64,000 nt of DNA from Sinorhizobium fredii (GCF_002944405.1 NZ_CP024310.1:372001-436000), one strand, 5' to 3'. Shown: positions 8,923 through 18,371, numbered from the stretch's first letter. The notes: generated from the letters alone by a model not told the origin. Translations and numbers: made by a program.

Positions 8923-9948
8923 ATGTCGGATAACAGCGCTGCACAGGCATCGTTTCAGTTTCGCGGTTCGTCATTCGACAGCATGATCGAAACGCTCGGC
9001 GGCGCTTTCGGCACCTTCGCAGCGGAGCCGATCAGCCAGGCCCAGAGTTTCCGTTGGGGGATCGACCTTTCGGCCTGCGACAGTGCAGTATTGATCACCG
9101 GCTATCATCAAAGCGATTTCCAGTTCCACATCGAGCCGACCGCCGATACGGCGGAGTATCTGTCGATCGTCCTGCCTCGAAACGGCGGAATGGGCGTGAC
9201 CTACGGGCCGCGGACGGCGGAGGCGGGGCGAGGAGAGTTGCTCCTCTACAACAATTTCGAACCCAACAGCGTCATCATGCACGGGGAAGACAATGTCGTA
9301 GACGAGCTCCTGATCAACTGGTCCGTTGTCCTTCAGACATTGGGTCAGACCTTCGAGGCGCCCTTCGACGGATCCCTGAACCTGCTGCCGCAGGTGAGCT
9401 TGTCCACGCCGGCCGGCCAGTTGATCGGCAATCTTGCAGAAACGATCATGGGCGGCATACGCAACGGCGGTCCCTTGCTGCAGTCGCCAATCGCTATGGC
9501 GCACTTGACGCAGGCGCTTGCCGACGTGGTGGTGCGCCTGGTCCCCCACCGGCTATCGCACTTGCTGGACAAGAAGCCGTGCCTGATCGCCCCGCGCCAT
9601 GTCCGCCGGGCGATCGAGTTCATGCAAGCCAATATCAATCAGCCGATCACCATGCCTATGGTTGCCGAAGCTGCCGGCGTTTCCGTCCGAGCTCTGGAAA
9701 CCGGCTTCCGCGCCTTCCGGGATACGACGCCCGCCGCCTATCTCCTCAGGCTTCGCCTGCGCTCGGCACGCCAGGACCTCCTCGATCCCGAGAACAATCA
9801 GACCCTGAGAGCGATCTGCCTGAAATGGGGCTTCTTTCATTTCGGGCGGTTTTCCGCGGTCTACAGGGCGACCTATGGAGAAAACCCCTCCGATACAAGG
9901 CGGCGCGTCGGCGGTTCTGTTTTCACGGGCGCGGACGTCCTGCGGTGA
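8923..9948 (+). CDS. AraC-family transcriptional regulator (first of a tandem pair)
   Basis: 341 residues: an N-terminal ligand-binding domain of the AraC_binding_2/cupin_6 type (about 30-200) and a C-terminal double helix-turn-helix (about 226-330). The recognition regions are TMPMVAEAAGVSVRALETGF and LRAICLKWGFFHFGRFSAVY, followed by the family end YGENPSDTRR. It shares architecture and several phrases (HRLS, RHVRRAIEFM, LKWGF) with the gene at 10141, so the two are paralogues. Likely target is the efflux pair upstream or the downstream genes; not shown by sequence. Confidence 0.9.
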   Translation: MSDNSAAQASFQFRGSSFDSMIETLGGAFGTFAAEPISQAQSFRWGIDLSACDSAVLITGYHQSDFQFHIEPTADTAEYLSIVLPRNGGMGVTYGPRTAEAGRGELLLYNNFEPNSVIMHGEDNVVDELLINWSVVLQTLGQTFEAPFDGSLNLLPQVSLSTPAGQLIGNLAETIMGGIRNGGPLLQSPIAMAHLTQALADVVVRLVPHRLSHLLDKKPCLIAPRHVRRAIEFMQANINQPITMPMVAEAAGVSVRALETGFRAFRDTTPAAYLLRLRLRSARQDLLDPENNQTLRAICLKWGFFHFGRFSAVYRATYGENPSDTRRRVGGSVFTGADVLR

Positions 9949-10021
9949 ATGCGGCGTTCGGCGTGAAAGTATCTGCCGCGGGACACCTGCAACTCGGTGC
10001 ATCGAATGCAGCCTGTTGCAT

Positions 10022-10037
10022 TACAAGGTCCATTGTA
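10022..10037. promoter_or_regulatory. Candidate operator dyad upstream of the second AraC gene
   Basis: TACAA-GGTCCA-TTGTA, perfect 5-base arms, about 110 bases before the start at 10141 and between the two paralogous regulators. Function is a guess. Confidence 0.3.
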
Positions 10038-10140
10038 TGATGCTGTGCCGCCGCTGCGATGTATTATGGCATACCTTTCAGCGTGACGGCGCCACCCGCG
10101 GAATTCTGCTCATAGAATGTAAGCAAGGAGAAGAGTATCG

Positions 10141-11115
10141 ATGGCATTGGGGGATTCGGCGACGCGTCCGGACTGGGTGTCGTTCGAAGGGCGCGACCCG
10201 GACCGCCTTGCAGCAACGCTGACGAGTTGGGTCTCCAGTGTCGTCGTCCGGCCGCTTGGCAGGGAAAGCATCTACTACAATTGCGCCTGGGCGAATGCCG
10301 GCATTTTATCGATCGGCTGCACGCATATCGATGGGCGGATCCTCTTCGAGAGCGAGGCCGACGGTCAGCTGGTGCTGATCGTGCCGCTTCGTGGCGGTGT
10401 AGATCTTCGCATGGGAAGGCAGGCCTTTTGCACATCGCCGGGCCGGGGCGCAGTCATAGAAGGCGACCGCCGCATTGCTGCTCAATCCCTGAGCGCTCGC
10501 GAGCACATGTTCGTCGCTATCGATCGAGCTGCGCTGTTGCGCCAGCTCTGCGACATTGTCGAAATGCCGGTTTCCGGAGCCCTGGAGTTCTCGCCGGAAC
10601 TCGACCTGTTGTCGGGACCGGGAACAGCAATTGCCAGCATGGCCGAGACGCTGAGAGCGGGCCTTACTGGCGATGCACCGTTGCGCAGGTCGCCCCTCGC
10701 GCTGACAAACTTAAGTGAGGCCTTGATCCAGCTGCTCCTCGACACGGTGCCTCACCGCTTCTCGGAAAGAATGCGCCGCGCGGTTTCGCCGGTCCCGCGG
10801 CATGTGAAGAAGGCGGTCGATTTCATGATGGCCAACCTGTCGAGGCCGATTACCCTGGTAGAGGTCGCCGCCGCCTGCGGGGTCAGTTCGCGTACCCTCC
10901 AGCAGGGGTTTCGCCAATTCAAAATGACCACCCCGATGAGCTACCTCCAGGATCTGCGGTTGAAGGCGCTTCGCGAAGAGCTGACCCAGGCCTGGCCGGG
11001 GCAAAGCGTCGCCGACATAGCGCTCAAATGGGGCTTTACGCATATGGGGCGTCTGGCGACCGATTACCGCAACCGTTTCGGAGAGCTTCCATCCCAGACA
11101 CTCCGCTCCTGTTGA
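10141..11115 (+). CDS. AraC-family transcriptional regulator (second of a tandem pair)
   Basis: 324 residues. N-terminal sensor domain (about 15-200) with the pattern VPLRGGVDLRMGRQ, and a C-terminal AraC DNA-binding domain (about 222-322) with VEVAAACGVSSRTLQQGF and VADIALKWGFTHMGRLATDY. AAGGAGAAG lies 7 bases before the ATG at 10141. It is paralogous to the gene at 8923 but clearly diverged, so an old tandem duplication is likely. A dyad in the intergenic region may be its binding site. Confidence 0.9.
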   Translation: MALGDSATRPDWVSFEGRDPDRLAATLTSWVSSVVVRPLGRESIYYNCAWANAGILSIGCTHIDGRILFESEADGQLVLIVPLRGGVDLRMGRQAFCTSPGRGAVIEGDRRIAAQSLSAREHMFVAIDRAALLRQLCDIVEMPVSGALEFSPELDLLSGPGTAIASMAETLRAGLTGDAPLRRSPLALTNLSEALIQLLLDTVPHRFSERMRRAVSPVPRHVKKAVDFMMANLSRPITLVEVAAACGVSSRTLQQGFRQFKMTTPMSYLQDLRLKALREELTQAWPGQSVADIALKWGFTHMGRLATDYRNRFGELPSQTLRSC

Positions 11116-11227
11116 GCGGCCGGCCGGGACGGCTGCACCCCTCGCGCCCAATTGCCGGCGATCGCTCGAATTCGTCGAATCAGGTCCTATAAATAATGGG
11201 AACGACATCTAATGGGCGGAGCCGGAG

Positions 11228-11731
11228 ATGCGCGAACCCGAATGCATGAAATTCCAGCCGAGCGAATGGGTGCCGAACCACCCCAGGCTGCCGGTGCTTC
11301 TTTATCGTCAGGCTCTGTCCGCCGCGGAGAGCGATGCGGCGGCGTTCGAGCGGCGCTTTGCCGCGGCCGGTTGGCAGGGGCTGTGGCGCAACGGCGTCTT
11401 TTCCTATCAGCATTATCATATCGGCGCACATGAAGTCCTCGGCATCGCCGGAGGCAATGCGAAGCTGTTGATCGGCGGTCCGGACGGCGTGGTGCTGAAG
11501 GTGGGTGCAGGCGACTGTCTCGTCCTACCGGCGGGGACGGGTCACAGGAACCTCGGGTCGAGCGACGCTTTCCTCGTCGTCGGCGGCTATCCGCCCGGGC
11601 AGACGGCCGATATCCAGACGCGGGCCGCCAGCACGAGCGCCCTGCAAACGATCGCCAACCTGCCGCTCCCCGCAACCGACCCGCTCCATGGCGCCGACGG
11701 GCCCCTGACGCGTCTTTGGAAAGAGGCCTAG
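11228..11731 (+). CDS. YjlB-like cupin protein
   Basis: 167 residues of a conserved cupin family known in rhizobia and Bacillus (YjlB), biochemical role not established. The N-terminus has the family phrase WVPNHPRLPVLLYRQ, and the barrel has QHYHIGAHEVLGIAGG with metal-ligand His and Glu, then LPAGTGHRNLGSS for the second motif. It is cytoplasmic, with no signal peptide. GGAG precedes the start at 11228. It is followed by a convergent cyclase gene. Confidence 0.82.
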   Translation: MREPECMKFQPSEWVPNHPRLPVLLYRQALSAAESDAAAFERRFAAAGWQGLWRNGVFSYQHYHIGAHEVLGIAGGNAKLLIGGPDGVVLKVGAGDCLVLPAGTGHRNLGSSDAFLVVGGYPPGQTADIQTRAASTSALQTIANLPLPATDPLHGADGPLTRLWKEA

Positions 11732-11839
11732 GCTGCGGATTGGGGCGACGTCTTCGCTACGAACTGCGCGTTCGACGCTCGCGCTGCCGTGCCTCGGTGC
11801 GCCACCGGTGGCGGGGAGGGCGACGGACGACGTCCCCGA

Positions 11840-12898
11840 TCACCCCTCCGCCAGCGTAAACACGGCGCAGGGCGCGGCGATGCCGCGGAGCTCGTGGTCG
11901 CCGAGTGGCAGCAGCGGGCTTGAGGTTTCCTCGGCGACGGCGCCGGAGATCAGGACCGAGCGGCCGAGCGGGCGGCAGAGGCCCTCGAGGCGGCTGACGA
12001 GGTTGACGGCGGGGCCGATAGCGGTGAAATCCAGCCGGTCGACGGCGCCGATATTGCCCCAGAGGACGTCGCCGAAATGCAGTGCCGTACCGAAGGGGAG
12101 CGGCGGCAGCCCCTGGGCCTGGCGCGCGGCGTCAAGATGCGCCATGCCGGCGCGGGCGGCGACGACGGCGCGAAGGGCGGCCTCGCAGGCCTCGGCTGCC
12201 GAACCGGTCACAGGGAAGATCGCCAGCAGGCCATCGCCGATGAACTTCAACACCTCGCCACCGAAGGCGTGGATCGCCCCGGCGACGCGGTCGAACCAGG
12301 CGTCGAGCGACGCGATCATCTCGGCGGGCGGGGTTGCCTCGGAGAGCGCGGTGAAATTGCGCAGATCCGCATAGAGCATTACGGCGCGGATGGTCTCGCC
12401 GGTGCCGCGGGTCAGTGCGCCGGCCCGGACCCGTGCGGCACTGCGGCGGCCGAGATAGGCCTCGAGCAGCGCCGACAGCGCAGCCCGCTCGGCAAGCGCT
12501 GCCAGTGGCGCCGCGGCAAAGCGGGCCGCCTGGCGCAGCCGGCTCGCCTCGGCCGGGTCGAAGCCGCGTATCCCGGCCCAGGCGAGCACCGGTTTGTCGG
12601 GCGCCGCTCCGACCGTGTCCTCCAGAACCGGACCGAGTCCGGCCAGCCAGTCGCGCTCGGCATGGCTCGGCGGGCCGCCGGCGAAGCCTAAAGATTCGAT
12701 CACCGCCCCCGTCTCCGCGCGCCACAGCCAGGTGCGGCGGGCGATGATCGGATGCGGCACCGCGAGCGTCAGGGCGCCGCCGGCCAAGGGAAGACGTTCG
12801 GCCAGGAGCCGGCTGCCGAGCTCTGCGAGGAAACGGTCGGGGCCGGGCGAGGCGCCGGCCTCGTCCAGCAGCCAGCCGAGGGGTGCGGGCAGGTCCAT
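11840..12898 (-). CDS. Adenylate/guanylate cyclase domain protein
   Basis: 352 residues. An N-terminal sensor-like region of about 170 residues, seen in many rhizobial cyclases, precedes a class III nucleotidyl cyclase domain (about 180-350). Catalytic features are visible: the first metal Asp in YADLRNFT, EVLKFIGDG with the second Asp and the purine-selecting Lys, and the VNLVSRLE segment. It is soluble, with no membrane segment, and should form cAMP (or cGMP) as a homodimer. The ATG at 12898 gives the natural start MDLPAPLGWLLDEAG; an upstream ATG at 12934 adds 12 residues. Neighbours do not reveal the signal. Confidence 0.88.
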   Translation of the reverse strand: MDLPAPLGWLLDEAGASPGPDRFLAELGSRLLAERLPLAGGALTLAVPHPIIARRTWLWRAETGAVIESLGFAGGPPSHAERDWLAGLGPVLEDTVGAAPDKPVLAWAGIRGFDPAEASRLRQAARFAAAPLAALAERAALSALLEAYLGRRSAARVRAGALTRGTGETIRAVMLYADLRNFTALSEATPPAEMIASLDAWFDRVAGAIHAFGGEVLKFIGDGLLAIFPVTGSAAEACEAALRAVVAARAGMAHLDAARQAQGLPPLPFGTALHFGDVLWGNIGAVDRLDFTAIGPAVNLVSRLEGLCRPLGRSVLISGAVAEETSSPLLPLGDHELRGIAAPCAVFTLAEG

Positions 12899-13135
12899 GC
12901 GGGAAGCATAGCGCCAGGAGAGGCGGCCTGTCATCCGCGTCTGCGCGTGACCTCTCGAAGCGAAATTGGTGGAAAGAAATCACTTGCAGATCGATACTTA
13001 CACTCGTCTCGGGCGGGTCTGCTCGCGCGGGGCGTATTGGTGGTTTCGCATCCGGCGCCGAGGGGCTATCATTGGAACGGTCCCGATCCCGCCTGCCGAT
13101 CCGTCGCCGCAAGGGGGCAACCATGGGGGAGACCG

Positions 13136-13591
13136 ATGCAAGAGTCCCTCGTCGTCCGCCGTGAGACGCATATTGCCGCGCCGCCCGCGGCGGTCTTCGC
13201 GCTGCTGACCGACCCCGAGAAGATCCTGCGCTGGATGGGCACCGAGGCGGAGATCGAGCCGCAGCCGGAGGGGCTTTATCTGGTCAACGTCACCGGGGCC
13301 CGCTTTGCCCGCGGATCCTTCCGCGAGGTCGTGCCGGTGCACCGGCTCGCCTACAGCTTCGGCTGGGAGGGCAGCGAGGTCGTGCCGCCGGGATCGAGCC
13401 TGGTGGAGATCGACCTGATCGAACAGCCGGACGGAACGCTGCTGCGCCTGACCCATTCGGGCCTGCCCAGTGCCGAGCAATGCGCCGGCCATGCGGAAGG
13501 CTGGGCCCACTATCTCGACCGGCTGGCCGCGGCCGCAGCCGGGCGCAATCCAGGCCCTGATCCTTGGCACGGCCGCACGGGTAGCGACTGA
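13136..13591 (+). CDS. SRPBCC (AHSA1/START-like) domain protein
   Basis: 151-residue helix-grip protein with the start RRETHIAAPPAAVFALLTDP and the typical body FREVVPVHRLAYSFGWEG and LIEQPDGTLLRLTHSGLP. These proteins bind hydrophobic ligands and often pair with an ArsR repressor, but no ArsR gene lies next to this one. The ATG at 13136 is used because GGGGGAGA precedes it and upstream in-frame sequence reads as non-coding. Ligand unknown. Confidence 0.88.
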   Translation: MQESLVVRRETHIAAPPAAVFALLTDPEKILRWMGTEAEIEPQPEGLYLVNVTGARFARGSFREVVPVHRLAYSFGWEGSEVVPPGSSLVEIDLIEQPDGTLLRLTHSGLPSAEQCAGHAEGWAHYLDRLAAAAAGRNPGPDPWHGRTGSD

Positions 13592-13627
13592 TTTTAGAGT
13601 TTTGCCGCCGCGTGCGGTGGATGCCGG

Positions 13628-14719
13628 CTATCGCTTCAAGCCGGCCGCGCGAAGCGCATAATCGATGACTTTCCGGATCTTGTCGTCCGGTGACGACGAG
13701 CGATCCTCAGGCACGAGGCGGTCGGGAGGCGCCTTGGCCACCGATTTGCGCCGCCGGACCGTCGCGGGTTTTCGCGTCAGCCCCCAGGATTGGGCAATGT
13801 GTGCGGTGGAAGAGATGCCGACGTCGAGCATATAGGGACCGCTCTTCCCGTAGCCGTTCGCCACGTCGAGCGGCAGCCCATGTCCCATGTCGCGGATGGT
13901 GTAGAGCGCGATGCGGTCGCGTCCGTCGGCGTCCCTCCAGACCTTCCGCGTCTGGCCGTCCACGGCTTCGGTGACGGCCAGCGCCGAAGCGACGTCGTGA
14001 ACGCCGCGCCATTGTTCGACGATCGCCCGCGCATTCGCTTCGGCAACGGTGCTGTCCCCGGTTCCGTGCCACACGGAAAGCGTCGGCCAGGGTCCGCTGT
14101 GGAGGGAGGCGGCGCGAAGGCCGGCGCGCAGCTCCCGGCTCTTCGGAATGCCGTGCCCGCGCATCCGCTCGAATGCCCCCGAGACCGTAGACGCGGTTCC
14201 ATAGGGAAGGCCGGCAATGATCGCCCCGCCGGCAAAGACGTCCGGATAGGTTGCGAGCAGAACATTCGCCATTGCGCCCCCGGCGGAAAGCCCGGTGACG
14301 TATATCCTTTCGCTGGCAAGCTTGTGCCTCGAGACCATCGTTCCGATCATTTGGCGGATGGAGAGTGCCTCGCCCTTATCGCGGCCGATGTCGTCGAGGA
14401 GGAACCAGTTGAAACAGAGATTGCCATTGTTGTCGCGCACTTGCTGCGGGTAGAGAAGCGCGAAGCCATGCTCCTCGGCCATTTTCGACCAGCCCGAGCC
14501 GGCGTCGTAGTCGGCCGGGATCTGCGTGCAGCCGTGCAGGACGACGACAAGCGCCGGCTTCTTCGCGAGCCTTTTCGGCAGATAGCACTTGGCCTTCAGT
14601 GCTCCGGGGTTAGAACCGAAATTCGTAAGCGCGAAAAGCCTGTTGCGGAGTTGAGCAGGCTCGGCTTTGCCTGACTTGAGCCGCGTGATCCTTGCAAGCG
14701 TGTCGGGTACTGTTCTCAT
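13628..14719 (-). CDS. PHB-depolymerase-family esterase
   Basis: 363-residue alpha/beta hydrolase of the LpqC/esterase PHB family. Landmarks: oxyanion region VVVLHGCTQIPADYD (about 57), the nucleophile elbow GLSAGGAMA with Ser (about 150), an Asp in the segment GTGDSTV, and His in RDMGHGLPLD. The C-terminal 60 residues are basic and low in complexity. No signal peptide is apparent, so an intracellular or non-classically exported role is likely. Activity may be on polyhydroxybutyrate oligomers or on feruloyl/acetyl esters; the sequence alone does not decide. Confidence 0.85.
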   Translation of the reverse strand: MRTVPDTLARITRLKSGKAEPAQLRNRLFALTNFGSNPGALKAKCYLPKRLAKKPALVVVLHGCTQIPADYDAGSGWSKMAEEHGFALLYPQQVRDNNGNLCFNWFLLDDIGRDKGEALSIRQMIGTMVSRHKLASERIYVTGLSAGGAMANVLLATYPDVFAGGAIIAGLPYGTASTVSGAFERMRGHGIPKSRELRAGLRAASLHSGPWPTLSVWHGTGDSTVAEANARAIVEQWRGVHDVASALAVTEAVDGQTRKVWRDADGRDRIALYTIRDMGHGLPLDVANGYGKSGPYMLDVGISSTAHIAQSWGLTRKPATVRRRKSVAKAPPDRLVPEDRSSSPDDKIRKVIDYALRAAGLKR

Positions 14720-14959
14720 GAATGGATATCTCCTGCGTCAGCAGCCGGGGCGCCACCAAGCCATAACGTCGCCTAGCGGAATTAGTTGCTGCACTGCACA
14801 ATGAAATATCCGTGATAGGTCCTTCAAGATCTCCGGAGCGGCAAGGGCACCGATCGGCGGCGGCTCCTTTTCGGAGGAACGACGAGTTGGCTTGTGGCTC
14901 TGAGCCGCTGGTCAGTGCTCTCGAAGTAATCGGACGAACGACGATGTCAGTTCCTGACT

Positions 14960-15017
14960 AGACCTTGGTCGGATATCTGCCCCCGTCTTTCGGACCAGTC
15001 TCCAATGACAAAGGTCT
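14960..15017. promoter_or_regulatory. Shared dyad motif cluster, copy 1
   Basis: Within the 457-base gap before the gene at 15177 lie AGACCTTGGTCGGA (14960-14973, plus), AGACTGGTCCGA (14990-15001, minus) and AGACCTTTGTC (15007-15017, minus). The same words recur at 15608, 18471 and 45145. Nothing else was recognised in this gap. Confidence 0.55.
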
Positions 15018-15176
15018 AAGGAGGACGTTTCAGTGGAACGAAAGACCATGGAACCGCATAGCTGCCGTTGAGGTAGTGCCGGCTCGGCTGGCACGAGCGT
15101 GAAGGCTAGCGGCAATGCCGGCCGGTCTGACGCGGCGGGGATTTTACCTCGCGTCCCACACGAATGGAGATGCGCG

Positions 15177-15371
15177 ATGCGATACAGAATATCGGCCTAT
15201 CCGGAACGAGAAGCCCGCAGCGGAATACCCGTCGCATTGATGCTTGCGATGATCGCTGTGTTGAGCGCCTATCTGTTCGTCGGGGATTTGCTCACGGAGC
15301 CCCGCCAGCAAACCCGTGTCTATCCACCTGATGCCGTCACAATGGTCGAAAGCGCGGACAAGGCGCCATAA
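15177..15371 (+). CDS. Small single-pass membrane protein
   Basis: 64 residues: a short basic N-terminus, one membrane segment (about 17-36, IPVALMLAMIAVLSAYLFVG) and a polar tail ending SADKAP. I do not recognise the family. The ATG at 15177 is preceded by GGAGATGCG; the coding frame extends upstream but reads unlike protein. The shared dyad cluster lies 160-220 bases upstream, so it may be controlled with the Gly/Asn-repeat proteins and the two-component system next to it. Confidence 0.6.
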   Translation: MRYRISAYPEREARSGIPVALMLAMIAVLSAYLFVGDLLTEPRQQTRVYPPDAVTMVESADKAP

Positions 15372-15418
15372 CGAGTGGGGCCCTGTCGTGACCTGGACTT
15401 CCGCCGCACGGCGCATCG

Positions 15419-15663
15419 GCCCTTGGTCTGATCGGCACGCGCATAGGTCTGAGTGCTGAGGAGAAAAGGAACTTATAGGCGAAAGTGCTGTTCTTGACGC
15501 AAATCTTCGCGCAGCGCCGTCCCTTCCTGCGCGGGGGTCGAGCTCGCCGGTTCCATCCGGCGGGCTCTCTTTGTCGCTGCGGCCCGATGGCCAAGCCGAT
15601 CTCTTTCAGACCTTGGTCGGAAGTGGGCTGGGCGAATGTCCAGACGCGACGTGAGAAAGGTCC
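15419..15663. promoter_or_regulatory. Shared dyad motif cluster, copy 2
   Basis: The 453-base gap before the gene at 15825 contains CCCTTGGTCTGA near 15420, ATAGGTCTGA near 15441, AGACCTTGGTCGGA at 15608-15621 (plus) and GGACCTTTCTC at 15653-15663 (minus). The last two are about 44 bases centre to centre, as in copy 1 (45 bases). No other element was recognised here. Confidence 0.5.
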
Positions 15664-15824
15664 AAGAACACTCGTTAAGGCAAGCCGCGGGTTGACGATT
15701 GATTTGCGCCGTGGGCAAGGTATTGCGAGAAAGGCGAGCACGAAGATCGCCGGATCGGCTCGACTCCAATAAGCCGGCCTTTGCTCGTCATGCTGATAGC
15801 CACTGCCAGGCGAATGGTGCGCCA

Positions 15825-16289
15825 ATGATTTTTCTTAGCAGCAATGCCAAGACCAGCGGACGAAAGTTCGTGGCGGTCCTGTGCACCGTGACGATCGGCT
15901 TCGTCTTCGCAGGCCTGCCTTACAAGGCAACCCTGTCCGACTCCGCGCTCGAACTCTCGCTTCAATCCGCCCTCGCCAAGAATGGTGGCAATGGCGGCGG
16001 CAATGGCAATGGTGGCGGCAATGGCGGCGGCAACGGCAATGGCGGCGGTAACGGCAATGGAAAGGGCGGTTCGAACAGCAGCAGTTCGAGCAGCAGTTCC
16101 AGCGGAGCGAGGGTAAAAGGTGCGGCGGTCGGAACCTTCGGCTCGATCTTGAAAATTCGCCATGTCGAAGGAATAAGCGAAGAAATCAAAAACGGCCGCT
16201 ACATCATGAAAGACGGCCGCGGGCGCACCATTGTGAACCGGCGCGCGACGTCGGCTGACCAGAAGCGGCTGCTATCCCTTATTGACTGA
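15825..16289 (+). CDS. Secreted Gly/Asn-repeat protein
   Basis: 154 residues. A signal peptide or anchor spans about 14-34 (FVAVLCTVTIGFVFAGLPY). A low-complexity block of GGN/GNG repeats (about 50-85) follows, then a Ser run, then a C-terminal domain of about 50 residues (SILKIRHVEGISEEIKNGRY, RTIVNRRATSADQKRLLSL) that looks folded and basic. The repeats are in-frame GGC-GGC-AAT codons, so they are prone to length change. The gene converges on the response regulator at 16279 with an 11-base overlap. It shares the GGNGGG block with the protein at 18602 on the other side of the two-component genes. Function unknown; an extracellular or envelope role is inferred. Confidence 0.75.
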   Translation: MIFLSSNAKTSGRKFVAVLCTVTIGFVFAGLPYKATLSDSALELSLQSALAKNGGNGGGNGNGGGNGGGNGNGGGNGNGKGGSNSSSSSSSSSGARVKGAAVGTFGSILKIRHVEGISEEIKNGRYIMKDGRGRTIVNRRATSADQKRLLSLID

Positions 16290-16932
16290 GCGGGCGGTCG
16301 AGGGCGTCGCGCAGCACCATCGCCGCCTCGGTCCGGTTGGCGACGTCTAGCTTTGCCATGATCTGCGTCATGTGGTGCTTGATCGTCTTCTCGTGCAGAT
16401 TGAGCTTGCGAGCGACCTGCTTGTTGCTCATTCCTGATGCGACGAGATTGAGAACCTCTCGCTCCCGAGTGGTCAGGTCGTGGATCAGGTCGAACTTGCT
16501 TGCCGAGGGGGGTGCGCTGTTGGACAGGAGTTTGGCCGACAGTGTCGGAGCCACGTAGCTTTCGCCGGAGGCGACGGCGCGGATGACATCCGCCAGCGCT
16601 CTCGATCCGATCCCCTTGAGGATATAGCCCTTGGCGCCGCCCTGCAGGGCGGCCTTGACGTCGTCGCCTGCCTCCGAAACGGTGAGCATGACGATCTTCT
16701 GCGCCGGAGCGATCTGAAGAATAAGCGGCACCGCCTCGAGTCCGCTCCCGGGCATCGAGATATCGAGCAGCATCACGTCGGGCGCCAGGTTCTCGGCAAT
16801 TCTCAGCGCATCGTCGCGCGAGCCGCCTTCGGCTACAATTTCGAAGCCTTCGAGCTCCGATAGACTCCTCGTCACCCCCTCTCTGAACAGAGGGTGATCG
16901 TCGATCACCGCAACGCGAATCGCAGTCGTCAT
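16279..16932 (-). CDS. NarL/FixJ-type response regulator
   Basis: 217 residues: receiver domain (about 1-125) with the acidic pair in VIDDHPLFREGV, the phospho-acceptor Asp in MLLDISMPG, Thr in VMLTVSEAG and Lys in GYILKGIG. The LuxR-type helix-turn-helix lies at about 145-205 (LTTREREVLNLVASGMSNKQ and the recognition helix EKTIKHHMTQI). It overlaps the upstream sensor-kinase gene by 4 bases, so the two are cotranslated partners. The dyad motifs around 14.96, 15.6 and 18.47 kb are good candidates for its binding sites. Confidence 0.93.
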   Translation of the reverse strand: MTTAIRVAVIDDHPLFREGVTRSLSELEGFEIVAEGGSRDDALRIAENLAPDVMLLDISMPGSGLEAVPLILQIAPAQKIVMLTVSEAGDDVKAALQGGAKGYILKGIGSRALADVIRAVASGESYVAPTLSAKLLSNSAPPSASKFDLIHDLTTREREVLNLVASGMSNKQVARKLNLHEKTIKHHMTQIMAKLDVANRTEAAMVLRDALDRPLSQ

Positions 16933-18371
16933 AGCTGCCCCACCTCCTCGATGCCGAGCGACATCCGGACAACCGTGCCCGGAGCGGCGCCGTTCAGTTC
17001 AAATGTTCCGCCGAGACTTTCTATCCGCTCTCTCAGACCGGCAAGCCCGAGGCTCGTCGGCCTCACTTTGTCGGGATCGAAACCGGGCCCGCCATCGGCT
17101 ACCTCGATCCGCACCCTGTTGCCGTCCATGCTCTGCACGACACGCTGCCCAACGCCTCCGCCGTGTCGGTAGGCATTGTTCAACGCCTCCTGCACAAAAC
17201 GGTATATGCATATCTTCGCCGAGGGGGAAAGGTGATCCGGCGGACGGGACAGCGACAAATCCACAGCCGAGCCGGTTCGCTGCCGGTGGGCGTGGACACA
17301 GCGCTCGAGTATCTCTCGCAGGCTCGCCGTTTCGATCTGCGGCAGGACCAGCCCGTTGCATATGGTTCGGATCTCACGCATCGCCTCGTCGAGACTTGCC
17401 TTGATGGCGGCGACCTCGCGTTCGCGCTTGTCTGTCGGGGTCGCCGTGCTCATCAACGCCTCGCTATCTACCCTCAGCGAGGCATAGGCCAGCAGTTGAG
17501 CGGGGCCATCATGCAGGTCCGCACCGATCCGGCGCAGCATCTGTTCGTTGAGAGCCGTGGCCCGCTGCGACGCCTGCTGCAAGCGCCCGCGCAGCATCTC
17601 ATTCTGCTCAAGCAGTGCGGAAAGTTCCTCGACGCGCTGCTTGAGGGCGAGGCGCTGCTTGTCGATCGTCCTGCTGCCGCGCATCACGATTGCCGAAAGC
17701 ATGATGAAGAATGCAAGCGTAAAGCCCGCAACGGCCAGCCACGTCTGGATTCTGGCCCGGCCCAGGCTGAGCTCGAAATCATTGGCAATCTCATGAAACT
17801 CGGAGACGGCGACCACCTGTCCCGACCAGGGCTGCAGCACGGGATTGTAGATTTCGAGAAGCGGCTTGTTTGCTGCGCGCTCGGTCTCGCCATCGAGATC
17901 GTCTACCGGCGTGAACTGAGCCACGACGTCGCCGTCGAATGCCGCCTTCAGTTCAGGACTTAGCTCGAACCGTTTTCCGACCATGCTCTCTTCATTCGCG
18001 TAGAGGATGGTGCCGTCCGCCCGCCAAAGTCGAAACGCCAGCAAACGGCCACCGAGCGCGCCCTGGCCAAGTGTCTCGTCGAGCGCACGCGAAACGGTAT
18101 CGTCGAGAACTTCTGTCGTCTGCATGTCCGGCAGCAGAGGCGCAATCACGCTGTCGACGTAGAGCGCTGTCGTCGCCGCCGAGTTTCGGGTGACGGCGTC
18201 CTCGATAAGGCTCGTGACGAACGCGCCCACCACGATCATTGCCGTGGCGGCGACGATCCCGCCGGCCATCAGGAACTGCTTCGCCAGGGGCTGGGCGTTC
18301 CATCTTGTGATCAGGTCTTTGGCGCGCACGACAAATCTCGGGCCTGTCCGCTCGATTCGTTGGCGGCACAT
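16929..18371 (-). CDS. Membrane sensor histidine kinase (HisKA_3 type)
   Basis: 480 residues. Two membrane segments (about 23-46 and 245-265) bracket a periplasmic sensing domain of about 200 residues. A coiled linker (EELSALLEQNEMLRGRLQQA) follows. The phospho-acceptor His lies in RIGADLHDGPAQLLAY and the ATPase motifs are EALNNAYRHGG and VADGGPGFDP. Autophosphorylates and hands phosphate to the response regulator encoded 4 bases into its end. The ATG at 18371 is preferred; the frame runs upstream to 18512 with atypical residues. The promoter region is shared with the divergent repeat protein at 18602 and holds a dyad motif. Confidence 0.92.
   Translation of the reverse strand: MCRQRIERTGPRFVVRAKDLITRWNAQPLAKQFLMAGGIVAATAMIVVGAFVTSLIEDAVTRNSAATTALYVDSVIAPLLPDMQTTEVLDDTVSRALDETLGQGALGGRLLAFRLWRADGTILYANEESMVGKRFELSPELKAAFDGDVVAQFTPVDDLDGETERAANKPLLEIYNPVLQPWSGQVVAVSEFHEIANDFELSLGRARIQTWLAVAGFTLAFFIMLSAIVMRGSRTIDKQRLALKQRVEELSALLEQNEMLRGRLQQASQRATALNEQMLRRIGADLHDGPAQLLAYASLRVDSEALMSTATPTDKREREVAAIKASLDEAMREIRTICNGLVLPQIETASLREILERCVHAHRQRTGSAVDLSLSRPPDHLSPSAKICIYRFVQEALNNAYRHGGGVGQRVVQSMDGNRVRIEVADGGPGFDPDKVRPTSLGLAGLRERIESLGGTFELNGAAPGTVVRMSLGIEEVGQL

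Noticed and set aside
15976..16075. Repetitive GGC/AAT tract considered as a CRISPR or minisatellite
   Set aside because: Units are 6-12 bases and in frame with the secreted protein at 15825; there are no spacers.
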